Source of the DNA: Carya illinoinensis
Lineage: Eukaryota; Streptophyta; Magnoliopsida; Fagales; Juglandaceae
Assembly: GCF_018687715.1 (NCBI RefSeq)
Contig: NC_056765.1
Location: 30,340,254 to 30,404,253, forward strand
Direction: 5' to 3'
Length of the DNA: 64,000 bases
Below are positions 1-10,959 of this stretch, one piece after another. The notes beneath the pieces were generated by a model. That model had not been told where the DNA came from. It did no database searches and worked only from the letters and a program-made list of their open reading frames with translations. A program made the position numbers and the translations under genes. Position 1 is the first letter of the stretch; each line of letters begins with the position of its first letter.

Positions 1-698
1 TAGAGAGGGCACGGTAATTATCACATAACTCGCCGAACAAGCTCCACCCTCAGTGTGTTGTCATTGCACCTTGCATCAATGATGTATCTTGTTGGGTTTT
101 AGTTGTATAAGCCTCTGCTTGTTGCCACTGCCCATGAGATGATGACCAAAGGTTTTCATTTGCTTGATATTTGCTTAAGCGGTGTAACATGAGAGGAGGG
201 GGGAAGAGATGATGACCTATGGTTTTCATCCCATTCGACTCCAGAACGTGACCCTTTTGCAAAGAGGGGTTAGCTTCACCTACTATAGGTTGGGCCAAAA
301 AATGACTTAATTCACACCAACAATAAACAACACCAAAAGCCCACTAACAAAGACTCAACAGTGATACAAGTATACGTTGCAGTTACAAAAATTATAACTT
401 TATATCATATGACTTAGATTTATTTTAAAATAAAAATAAGTTTATAATTTAATATATCATATCAACACATGAAATATTTTTTTATAAAATTAAAATCTTT
501 TTCGTTGTTAAAGTATCTATCTAGAACTAATATCCACACTATAATCTCTATTACTTTTCTGACTTGGTGGTCAAAATAAGATCACAATATATAGAACATT
601 TTCAGTGAAAAAAACAAGAAAAAGAAAGATCAGATCTACTTCAAATCAATTAGGCTAGGGACAAGTCCTCATGGAAGGCTCTAAATAAGACAATGTGC

Positions 699-757
<59 letters not shown>

Positions 758-1153
758 ATATAGCCTGAGATTAATGTTACTCCCTCATGCATTATTTTGG
801 CCAATAATTCTAAAGCATGCAGTAACATAGAAAAAATAAAACATAGATATAAAAATAAAAATACATGAGCGGTCATATTTGGTGGGTATTTTTTTCGTGC
901 GCCTTTGTTAGGCTTAGCTTTTAATATTAGGGGGCCTTTCATGAGAAGAAAAAGTTATATTATTTTTTAAATTTTATTCTTCCTAAATTAATTAATTTGT
1001 TCTACTTTTTATCCATATGCTACATATTTAATAAGAGAAAAAAATAATAAAAATGATATATGGTGAATAGTATAAAAATGATGAGCATAAGTTTTTATTA
1101 TATAATTTTTAATTGGTTTTGACTAGGAATTTTTTGACAAAATCTACACCGAA
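1..1153. other. AT-rich stretch, no recognised gene
   Basis: No convincing coding exon was found here. The minus-strand reading frame at 50-298 is open for 82 codons but shows no known motif and has no splice context. The part after 350 is very AT-rich, with the (AT)n tract listed separately. It is probably intergenic or decayed transposon sequence upstream of the Helitron remnant. Confidence 0.5.
708..754. repeat. (AT)n microsatellite
   Basis: A nearly pure AT dinucleotide run of about 45 bases. It produces a spurious Tyr-Ile repeat in the minus-strand reading frame that crosses it. Confidence 0.9.
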
Positions 1154-1975
1154 ATGACCCAAACTGCCACAAAGATGCATGATCTGAATCCAATTTTTTC
1201 AGATTATGTGTTAGAAGTAGAAAATAGAATGCCGCCAAATATAATTAATGAAACTATAAAAATTTCGAATAGGATGCGTGTTCCCTATGATGATGACAAT
1301 ACCTCTTTAGATCATTTGATAGAAAATGTTTTTCACAATATTCATGAATATTTAATAAATATTTTAACTATGATGAATAGGGCTATATTACTACCGAAGA
1401 ATAGTTATGTTGATGAAATAAATGCATTGTTCATTCATAGTCTCCCAGGTAAAATTCAGCGATATTAAAGTTTTGATGAGACAATAAATGCATCTGAACA
1501 ATCAGTTATGAAAAATTTCTTAAATACTCTAACCCCAAAAGAACTACTGCCTCATGAATTATTACTCAAGAAAAACTGTCCCATCATTCTGCTTAGAAAC
1601 ATTAATCCTTTAGAAAGGCCATGCAATGGAACCTGTTTGATTTGTCGGGCTTTTGATGGAAATGTCATAGATGTATAAATTGCAGTTTGACATTATATTG
1701 GAAAAAGAGTGTTCATTTTAAGGATACCATTCTTACCAAATGATGATGAAAATAGTAGTTTTCCATTCAAACAAACTCAGTTCCCTATAAGATTAAGTTT
1801 CGCAATGACTATAAATAAGTCACAAGGATAGACATTGGATTGTGTTGAGATTTATTTATCTCAACCAGTTTTTTCACATGGTTACTTTATCGAGAGCAAA
1901 GACAACATCTGCAGTGAGGATTCTAATACGACTATTGTCCACTAAACAACGTGAAAAGAACTGCACAAAAAATAT
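1154..1975 (+). pseudogene. Helitron PIF1-like helicase, C-terminal part, broken
   Basis: The translation matches the C-terminal half of the RepHel/PIF1 helicase of plant Helitrons. From left to right there is a segment with NIHEY, the block AILLPKNSYVDEIN typical of PIF1-like helicases, a segment ending HELLLKKNCPI, a conserved LRNINP block, and the helicase motif TINKSQG near 1808-1828. The frame is broken by stops, for example at about 1468 after SLPGKIQRY, at about 1676, and directly after INKSQG. The last part, which normally reads as a short 'alsra' block, is frameshifted. The N-terminal Rep (HUH) domain and Walker A motif are absent. In intact elements the protein unwinds DNA for rolling-circle transposition. 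The RPA-like remnant downstream supports the call. Confidence 0.8.
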
Positions 1976-2586
1976 TGTGTTTACAGAATTACTTACATTA
2001 TCATGTTTAAATTAATGTTATACATGTAACTAGACTTAATTGTATAGTTTCGATTTATTGTGTATTATAATTTTTTTTTCTATATGTCTAATATTCAGTC
2101 ATTTAATTAAATGTCTTCATCAATTGTTTTAGTAATTTATGAATTGAAATTAAGATCTATTATATTTAGACAATTGATATTTTTGTATCTGAAAATGGAA
2201 AAAATGTAGACAGTGTATATATCAATAAAAGATATCACTTCAAAAATAAAAAACTGGAAGATTAAGATGATCGTCGTAGAGAAGTCACTTAAGCGAATAA
2301 GCCAATGCATAACAGTGAAGTACCAACATTTGACATTAATTGATCAAGAAGTATGATATTTGTTAGCATATATTATGTTTCCAATTTTCAATATCCTTCG
2401 AAGAGGTTCTTAAATTCTATCATATTATATAAAAGTATTTATATTTATTTATTTATCTTTTTACAACATATTTTGTTTAAAAAAGATAAAAAATACAAAA
2501 ATTATTTTAAAAAATTGGTATAGTAAAATAATCCTCATAATTTTATATAATACACTATTAATCACAATTATTTTTTATTGTTGGTC

Positions 2587-4362
2587 TAGGGAATCGAGTA
2601 CAGGCAACAATGTTTGGAACTAGTATTGACCCCCGGGACGACACTTTAAAAATTTTACAGTAGTATTGTATCATCAATGCATATGTCAAACTAGTAGATC
2701 CAAAGTACAAAATTGGAGAATATCAATATCAATGGACTCTGAACTCAAAAACAATAATAGAAGATGTTCCACAGAACGAAGAGCAAATAGATGCACTGAA
2801 ATATGAGATCGTCCCATTCAAAGACTCAGAGTCTTCTGGAGGGTCGATTGCAAAAATAGGTAAGTTAATTTAAATTTTATTATAAATTAATTATCAATAA
2901 ATTAACATTTCATATTTAAATATTTAGATATTTTAACTATTGCAATCAAAATTAAGTCAACTAAAGAGGTAACGACGATATTTGGACCAACAACAATCCA
3001 TGAGATATATGTGATTGATGTAAAGTAAAAAATTCTTATAACTTCTCATTTTTTAAAAAATTGAATTCCAATATTAATTTAGAAAATTTTTATTAATTCT
3101 TTTAATTATTTCAATTTTGTAACTTGAACCCCATATGTTTGACTATGTGAGGTTGATTTGTCCAAGACGAATGTCAGGAAATATCAGATATTATTGAAGA
3201 TAAGTCAATAATACTTGGAGTAAAAATATCTGTTGAATCATATAACGATATTTATAATAATAAAATAGCTTAGATATTTTTTCATATTGTATATACTTGC
3301 ACTAATATTGATCTCAATTTCAATAAAGGATTGTCTCTATCATCACGTCTATCAAGTACTTTTATAATCAATCATCTTCTTTCTGAGGTAGCTGTAACGA
3401 AGCAATGGTAATTATCACAAATTAACAATTACATATTAATGCATCTATATTAGAGTTAATTATGTAATTTATGTAATTTACCTGTAATTAACAATTACAA
3501 TAATTAAAATTATCATTGCAAGATCCTTGAAATACCCATCTGCACCACTGTCATCTGTTGGCATTTGAAAAATTGTGAAGAATTGAGATTTTGCAGAGTT
3601 GATTAAGGGTTTGCAACCCATGGCGGTAAATATTATTTTATTAGTAAATGTTATTTTATTATTAAATATTATTTTATTAGTAATAAATTAAAATATATAC
3701 ACAAACATTCATTCTAAAAATTGATTATGATTTAATGTAGAAAGAAAAATTTTGGATAAAAGTGAAGATAAATGTGATTGACTTTGCCAAAGTATTTTAT
3801 TATATGTCATGTATTGGCTATAATAAAGAAACTGGATATAAATACAATGAAAACTTTGTTTGTATATATTGCAAAAGCCAAGGGGTCTGCAAACCACGAT
3901 ATGTATCTTATAATTTTAATTTAAAATTAATGTATGATTTAATTTAAAATTTAACACTATTCAAATTGAAATTAATATATGCAATGCATTTAAAGTGTTA
4001 GGGCATATATTTAACTGGACAATAATACTGGAAAGATAGCTGCTACTATGTTTGGTGAATTAGTAGCAGAACAGTCACTTGGTTGTTTAGCAGTTGAAAT
4101 ATTGATGGAAAATGCTGGAGAGGTATCTCTTAAATTTTTCTTCAAAAGTTGAGTTTTGTTATAATGAGTTAATTAAAAAATAATTGGATTTTTTATTAAT
4201 TATGTAGAGTTATTCAAAATTTATTTTGCAAAAAAATTGACCATATGTCAAAAGCATTGCGGATAAATTATCAAAAAAAATTCGGAAGATTCAATTTTAT
4301 GTAAATACAAAGAAATTGAAGAAGAAAAAATATAGGCATTTTAATGTCCTCTCTATTGAAGT
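2587..4362 (+). pseudogene. Replication protein A 70-kDa subunit-like gene, broken
   Basis: Separated blocks resemble the large single-strand-binding subunit of replication protein A (RPA1). At 2587-2870 an OB-fold start (RVQATMFG) is followed by KYKIGEYQYQW. At 2930-3030 the frame runs ILTIAIKIKSTKEVTTIFG. At 3755-3910 the C-terminal zinc-finger block reads YYMSCIGYNKETGY, then CIYC and GVCKPR. At 4015-4125 the last OB-fold block contains ATMFGELVAEQSLGCLAVEI. The gaps are AT-rich and look like introns (for example GTAAGT at 2861). Stops and frameshifts interrupt the blocks. RPA-like genes are common passengers of plant Helitrons, and the helicase remnant just upstream on the same strand fits that. 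A decayed host RPA1 copy is a less likely alternative. Confidence 0.7.
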
Positions 4363-4641
4363 AATGTAAAATGAGAAAAATGCCGAATCCTCATCTTAGA
4401 ATATTCAAAATTATATCAAACAGCTTTCATAAAATTATGAGCAATGTTTATTTATAGGACTATGCTATGGATTTTATTAATGCTATTCTTTTTTAATATA
4501 TCATAACGTGTAATTATTTATAATTATATAAACATTACATCATTAGTTATTTAATTAATCAAAAATATCACGTTTTTATTAATAAAAAATTAATTCTTAA
4601 AAAAAATTAAATATAAAATAAACAAACGTGTATTCTACGTT

Positions 4642-4646
4642 GCTTT
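4642..4646. repeat. Target site duplication GCTTT, left
   Basis: The five bases GCTTT lie directly before the left LTR of copia element I and are repeated at 9090-9094 directly after the right LTR. This fixes the insertion to the base. Confidence 0.95.
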
Positions 4647-4820
4647 TGTCAAGGATACGTTACCATAATCATCTCCTTAATATTTGGCTTGACACATTAT
4701 CCTTAATTCTAGTAGTTTACTTGTACAGTTTATTCTTTCCATTTATGTACATTGTAATTACCAATATATAAATGAATATACTCACCATGATAACTGGTGG
4801 TGATTTTGCAAACCCTTACA
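4647..4820 (+). repeat. 5' LTR of copia element I
   Basis: 174 bp, beginning TGTCAAGG and ending CCCTTACA. No difference from the right LTR was found by reading both copies base by base. Confidence 0.95.
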
Positions 4821-4870
4821 TGGTATCAGCAGCCCTCTCGGATTAACCTCCACCGATCCACCTTGCTTCA

Positions 4871-6628
4871 ATGGCTGCCGAAAACTCCTCACCCAACCTT
4901 CTCCCTTTCAACACCATGATTCACATGGTGACTATCAAACTATCCTCCTCAAACTATCTCCTCTGGAAAAGTCAGCTTATTCCTCTCCTTGACAGCCAAG
5001 AACTTCTCGGCCATGTGGATGGCACGCTTGTTCCTCCTCCACGTTTTGACCCTGTTGGCTCTCAGACACCAAGCATCAAGCACTTGGAGTGGAAGAACAC
5101 AGACCAGCGTCTCTTAAGCCTCTTGCTCTCCTCTCTCACGGAGGAAGCCATGGCTGAAGTAGTCGGCCTCTCCACCTCACGTGAGGTCTGGTTAACTCTT
5201 GAAAACACATTCAGTCACAGATCCAAGGCTAGAGAAATTCGTCTCAAAGACGATTTGCAATTGATGAAACGTGGGACACGTTCGGTCACCGAGTATGCTC
5301 GGGCATTCAAGGCCCTTTGTGATCAACTCCATGCCATTGGACGACCGGTCGACGACACTGACAAAGCCCACTGGTTCCTCCGAGGACTAGGATCGGAGTT
5401 CACTTCTTTCTCCACAGCTCACATGGCGCAAACCCCTCTGCCCACTTTCATCGACTTAGTCTCCAAGGCCGAAAGCTTTGAGCTTTTCCAGAAATCTCTT
5501 GATTTTTCTGGACCATCCCCTGCTGCTTTCACAGCCTCAAATCGTGGCCATCAACGCTCCCATTCCAGAAATTTCAGTCGGCCACAACAGGGCCGAAATT
5601 CCTCTTCTCACCGTGGCAATGGTCGCTCGAGCAATGGGCAGGGACGACGACCACCACGCTGCCAAATCTGTCGGCAAGAAGGACACTTTGCTGACCGGTG
5701 CAACCAGAGGTATGCACGGGGAGGAGAAGCTGTCGGCAACACAGCTCACCTAGCAGAGGCTTTCAACGCCTCCTGCTCTGTTACTGGGCCCGAGCCCAAT
5801 GATTGGTACCTGGACACCGGGGCTTCGGCCCACATGACACCGGATCTCTCCACTTTGGATCATGCCAATAATTACACGGGTAAGGATAGTGTAATTGTCG
5901 GGAATGGTGCTTCCCTACAAATTACTCACACTGGTACAATCTCTCCTACCCCAACCCTTGATTTATTGGATGTTTTAGTTGTTCCCCGTCTCACAAAAAA
6001 TCTTCTCTCCATTAGTAAATTAACATCTGATTTTCCTTTCTCTGTTACATTTACTAATAATCTTTTCTCTATCCAGAATCGTCAAACGGGAAGGGTGGTG
6101 GCAACCGGTAAACGAGATGGCGGCTTATATGTGCTAGAACGCGGCCACTCTGCTTTTATTTCTGTTCTTAAAAATAAGGCTCTTCATGCCTCATATGATT
6201 TATGGCATGCTCGTCTTGGGCATGTGAGCCATTCTATTATTTCTTTTTTAAATAAAAATGGCCATCTCTATCTTACCTCTTTATTGCCTTCTCCTTCATT
6301 ATGTGACACATGTCAACTTGCTAAGAGTCATCGTTTGCCTTATTCTCGTAATGAACGTCGCTCATCTCATGTATTAGATCTTATTCATTGCGATATTTGG
6401 GGTCCCTCCCCCGTCAAGTCAAATTTGGGATTTATTTATTATGTGATCTTTATTGATGATTATTCCCGGTTTACTTGGCTATATCCTTTGAAATTAAAAT
6501 CTGAATTTTATGACGTTTTCATTCACTTTCAAAAATTTGTGGAAAACCAACATTCCACTCGCATCAACTTTCTTGCCCCTATACACCTGCTCAAAATGGT
6601 CGTGCCGAAAGAAAACACCGACATGTGA
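4871..6628 (+). pseudogene. copia I gag-protease-integrase N-terminal part
   Basis: Open for 585 codons from ATG at 4871, about 50 bases after the left LTR. Residues 1-200 are the gag region (UBN2/retrotran_gag type). A zinc knuckle CQICRQEGHFADRC is near residues 262-275. The aspartic protease motif DTGASAHMT is near residues 315-325. The GAG-pre-integrase block LWHARLGHVS is near 447-456. The integrase starts with HCDIWGPSP near residues 505-513, which carries the first catalytic Asp. After HSTRIN, near 6566, the frame is lost: the segment with the second catalytic Asp is missing and the frame ends out of phase at 6628. Integrase function is therefore lost, while the gag and protease parts look intact. 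Confidence 0.9.
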
Positions 6629-8937
6629 CTGAAACAGGCCTGGCCCTCCTTTTCCATTCCCATCTTTCTCCTCGTTTTTGGGTTGACGCTTTCAGCACTG
6701 CCGCCTACATCATCAACCGCTTGCCCACACCGCTTCTTGGAGGTATGTCTCCCTTTGAGCTTCTCTATGGTTCCTTGCCTAATTATGAGAATTTTCATCC
6801 TTTTGGTTGTCGTGTTTATCCTTGTCTGCGTGATTATATGTCTCATAAATTTTCCCCTCGCAGCCTACCTTGCATATTTCTGGGCTATAGCCCTTCTCAT
6901 AAAGGTTTTCGATGTCTTGATCCCACTACCTCCAGGCTTTATATCACTCGTCATGCTCAATTTGATGAAAACCACTTTCCTTCCAAAGATACCTCTCCAG
7001 GCCAGCCCTCTTCCTCTCTCCCTTTTTCGAATTTCCTTGAACCAAGCATGCCTTCTACTGATCCACCTCCATTGTCTCCTTTGCATCCATTCCCGCCTAT
7101 TACTCCATCCGGATCTAACCCGTGTGTTATTTGTACTGATCCCGTGGACGAGTCTTTGCAGGTTACTGACTCTCTTGCAGGTCCCTCTTCTCCACCTCCG
7201 GAGTCTCAATCCCCTCCTATTTCTGATGCTGCTCCTCCTCCAGCTCCTCCGTTGGGTTCTCATCCGATGGTCACTCGTGCTAAAGCGGGCATTTTCAAGA
7301 CCTGTCATCCGGCGAATCTCAGTGTTTTAGGCTCCTCTGGACTTCTCTCTGCTCTCCTTGCCTCCACTGAGCCCAAAGGATTCAAGTCTGCTGCTAAGAA
7401 TCCTGCCTGGCTCGCTGCTATGGATGAAGAAGTTCAAGCTCTGCAACATAATCGGACCTGGATTTTAGTCCCTCGCCCCGCCAACACCAATATTGTCGGC
7501 TCCAAATGGGTGTTTCGGACCAAATATCTGCCTGATGGATCCATTGAACGCCTCAAGGCTCGTCTTGTGGCCAAAGGCTATACTCAGGTACCTAGTCTTG
7601 ATTACACTGACACTTTCAGTCCTGTTATTAAGGCTACTACTGTTCGTGTTGTGCTCTCTCTTGCTGTCACCAACAGATGGCCTCTCCGCCAACTTGATGT
7701 CAAAAATGCCTTCCTCAACGGCACTCTTACTGAAAATGTCTATATGGAACAGCCCCCTGGATACATTGATCCCCGGTATCCGACTCATGTTTGTCAGTTG
7801 AAGAAAGCTCTTTATGGCCTTAAACAAGCCCCTCGTGCCTGGTTTCAGCGCTTCAGTTCCTTTCTTCTCACCCTTGGGTTTTCTTGCAGCCGTGCCGACA
7901 CCTCTCTTTTTGTCTTTCATCAGTCCTCTGCTACTATTTATCTGCTCTTATATGTTGATGATATCATTATTACTGGCAACAACTCTTCTCTTCTTGACAG
8001 CTTTGCTTGCAAGCTCAATTCAGAGTTTGCCACAAAAGACTTGGGCTCTCTTAACTATTTTCTTGGTTTGGAAGCCACTTCCACTAGTGATGGTCTCTTT
8101 ATCAGTCAGCTGAAATATGCCCGGGATATTCTGACTCGCGCCCAGTTACTTGACAGCAAGCCTGTTCACACTCCTATGGTTGTCTCTCAGCATCTGGCTA
8201 GCGATGGCACTGCTTTCTCCGACCCTACTCTCTACAGATCTCTAGTCGGTGCCCTCCAGTACTTAACCATCACTCGCCCTGACATTGCTCATGTTGTTAA
8301 CTCTGTTAGTCAGTTTCTGCATGCTCCTACTACTAATCACTTTCTTGCAGTCAAGCGCATCTTACGTTATGTTAAGGGCACCCTTCACTTTGGGCTTACT
8401 TTTCGCCCTTCTCCTGCTTCTGGTGCTCTTGTTGCTTCCTCAGACGCTGACTGGGCCGGTTGTCCTGATACTCGTCGTTCCACTTCTGGTTACTCTATTT
8501 ATCTTGGCGATAATTTAGTTTCTTGGAGTGCTAAGAAGCAACCCACGGTTTCTCGTTCCAGTTGTGAATCTGAATATCGTGCTCTTGCCACTACTGCTGC
8601 TGAACTTCTTTGGCTCACTCATCTCCTTCATGATCTCAAGGTTCCCATTACTCACCCGCCTCTTCTCTTATGTGACAACAAGAGTGCCATCTTCTTGAGC
8701 TCCAACCCCGTTTCTCACAAACGGGCCAAGCATGTTGAGTTAGATTATCACTTTCTTCGGGAACTTGTTATTGCTGGCAAATTTCGCACTCAATATGTGC
8801 CCTCTCATCTTCAGGTGGCTGACCTCTTCACCAAGAGTGTTTCTAGACCTCTCTTTGAATTTTTTCGTACCAAGCTTCATGTCTGTTCCAATCCGACGCT
8901 CAGCTTGCGGGGGGGTGTCAAGGATACGTTACCATAA
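6574..8937 (+). pseudogene. copia I integrase C-terminal part, reverse transcriptase and RNase H
   Basis: This is a second long frame, shifted relative to the first. It resumes in the integrase at QNGRAERKHR, which carries the catalytic Glu, and stays open to 8937. It includes the integrase C-terminal region, a Pro/Ser-rich linker near 7000-7260, the reverse transcriptase with YVDDIIITG near 7955, and RNase H, where CDNKSAI and ADLFTKS are visible. No internal stop was seen, so the RT-RNase H part could still be translated if a start were supplied. The missing piece upstream is about 30-40 codons, judged from normal spacing of the integrase catalytic residues. Confidence 0.9.
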
Positions 8938-9089
8938 TCATCTCCTTAATATTTGGCTTGACACATTATCCTTAATTCTAGTAGTTTACTTGTACAGTTT
9001 ATTCTTTCCATTTATGTACATTGTAATTACCAATATATAAATGAATATACTCACCATGATAACTGGTGGTGATTTTGCAAACCCTTACA
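8916..9089 (+). repeat. 3' LTR of copia element I
   Basis: 174 bp, identical to the 5' LTR. The last codons of the pol frame (stop at 8937) run into it. The polypurine tract (GCGGGGGG) lies immediately upstream. Confidence 0.95.
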
Positions 9090-9094
9090 GCTTT
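9090..9094. repeat. Target site duplication GCTTT, right
   Basis: Matches 4642-4646 exactly and directly follows the right LTR of element I. Confidence 0.95.
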
Positions 9095-9096
9095 CA

Positions 9097-9099
<3 letters not shown>

Positions 9100-9133
<34 letters not shown>
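9100..9133. repeat. (AT)n microsatellite
   Basis: About 34 bases of AT dinucleotides, six bases past the right target duplication of element I. Confidence 0.9.
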
Positions 9134-9137
<4 letters not shown>

Positions 9138-9879
9138 CACTAACAAACATGATGATGTACAATCTTCAAAGCCCAGTCTCTGATTGCCTTGAAAGGGGGA
9201 TTTTAGTTTGTAAGACAAGACATCCACGTCGTGCATGGCATGGCTTGGCATGTTTTATATACATATCACTGCATGAAGTAAAAAGCCTATAAACTGTTAG
9301 GTATTTATTACGAAAATAATTATTTTTTATCAAAATGTGTCAATTTTGTCGTAAATAGTTATTCTTGTTATAAATAATTCATCATAAATATATAAATTTT
9401 TTATAGTGCATGTATGTGTTGTGATCGCTTTTTAAGGTAGTGTGTATGATCATCATTTACATAATCGATCGATATGACCAATTCCTGGTTTTGTATCGTG
9501 GAATATTGCTTGGAACACCGTTACAAAGTCAAAATCATAAATTAATTCAAGGTGCATATATGGCGAAAGAAGAAGCTTGGAATTCGTACTTGCTCGGACT
9601 AATAAGCTTGCCGATCAGTTAATCTTTGATCGGCAAGTGATCAGTACTAGTGAAACTCTGATGATCAAAAACCATTACAAACTGTTGGAACAAAATAAAG
9701 TTGAAATCCTAGCTTCTTAATTTGGTTTTGCAATGAAACTCAGTACCAGTAACATTATAAAGAAACAAGCAAAAAAACAAAAAAGCAGTGCATGCATGCA
9801 GTAAAATATTTGGTTTCGGTCTACAAGGCCTATAAGTTAGTTCCGGCCACGTCCACAGACAGATTTTCCTCCGAACACC
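9134..9879. other. Intergenic, 3' flank of the AIL gene
   Basis: No recognised gene. It contains the presumed 3' untranslated region of the minus-strand AIL gene on its right side. The poly(A) site could not be placed with confidence. Confidence 0.5.
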
Positions 9880-10923
9880 TTAGTCATTCCACATTGAGAA
9901 AACATTGGGATTCGATCCCGGAACCGAGTCCTCCGACCAGCCTCCATAACCCCCAGAAGGCATGTCGTAGTCAACCTTCACGAGCGCGAGTTCATCCGTA
10001 GATCCCGCTGCATTGCCTGACGTGGAATTAGAAGCCATGGCAACAACCCCATTCCCCAGATATCCTCCAGTACTGTAATTTCCACTAGAACTGCCATCAT
10101 TCTCCATCACATGATGAGACGACGAAGATCCCATGTTCATCAAACCCTGAAGAAAAGCCGGGTGGCTCTGAAGGTAACTGTTGTAAAACTGAGAACTATT
10201 CTGAGCTGTCTGGTGAAGATTATAATTAGAACCATGTTGCTGGTGCAAATGGAGCTGGGTTTGTATGTAACTTTGGTGGAATGAAGGGTCTTGGGTGTAC
10301 TGAGAAATCTCCTGGTTTTGTAAAGTTAGCAAAGGTTGGGGTTGCTCAAATGGCGGCTGCGGCTGCTGCTGCTGCATTAGAGGGTATGTTTGTAACCTGC
10401 TTGAGCTTGAGCCACCATACTGATGAAAACTTGAGCCAAGCGCGATCATTTCTTCCCGTTTTCTTGAAGATTCGATGGCTTGAGCCTCCTTTAGTCGTTT
10501 GGCGGCCCCTCCCCCAATGGGAAGAGTGTTGCTTTCGAGAATGCTCTTCACGTCATAACGATTCATATCAAAGTTGGTGACTGCATTAAGGCCTCTGAAC
10601 TTTATTGCTGCAATGTCATATGCTTCTGCTGCTTCCTCCTCTGTACCTTTATGATTTATATATTAAGAATTAAATAATGGTGAAATCTTTATGGCGAACT
10701 TTTCTTTAATTTGTAACATTCGATGGAATCTTCTTAAAAAGTGCTTGCATAATCTATATATGGAGTTTTATTTTTTGCGAGCCTTAAATATTTTACGCTG
10801 AATATTTTGGATGTAGATCATGACTTACTGAAGGTTCCCAAATAAAGATCTTTGTTTCCTGCAACTCTGCCAATTCTTGCTTGCCATCTTCCATGTTGAT
10901 GGTGCCTGTTCAAATATGTTGTC

Positions 10924-10959
<36 letters not shown>

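Larger units (their letters stand above)
1130..4641 (+). mobile_element. Decayed Helitron (helicase plus RPA-like genes), ends not defined
   Basis: A PIF1-type helicase remnant followed on the same strand by a replication protein A 70-kDa-like remnant is the known gene order of many plant Helitrons. Neither the 5' TC end nor a 3' hairpin with a CTRR end could be fixed, so both coordinates are approximate. Copia element I is inserted just beyond the right side, and its target duplication GCTTT starts at 4642. Both genes carry several in-frame stops, so the element is dead. Confidence 0.55.
4647..9089 (+). mobile_element. Ty1/copia LTR retrotransposon I, young and non-autonomous
   Basis: The 4443-bp element has identical 174-bp LTRs (4647-4820 and 8916-9089) that start TG and end CA, and a perfect 5-bp GCTTT duplication. 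A primer-binding site (TGGTATCAGCAGC, initiator-tRNA-Met type) starts at 4821 directly after the left LTR. A G-rich polypurine tract ends at 8915 directly before the right LTR. Domain order is gag, protease, integrase, reverse transcriptase, RNase H, which defines Ty1/copia. The short LTR and domain layout suggest the Ale/Retrofit type (inference). The pol gene is interrupted in the integrase core, so this copy could only have moved with enzymes from another copy, unless the deletion occurred after insertion. Confidence 0.95.

Noticed and set aside
4641..4646. Helitron 3' end hairpin (AACGT...ACGTT) just before copia element I
   Set aside because: A small inverted repeat is present, but no CTRR terminus follows it on either side of the copia insertion.
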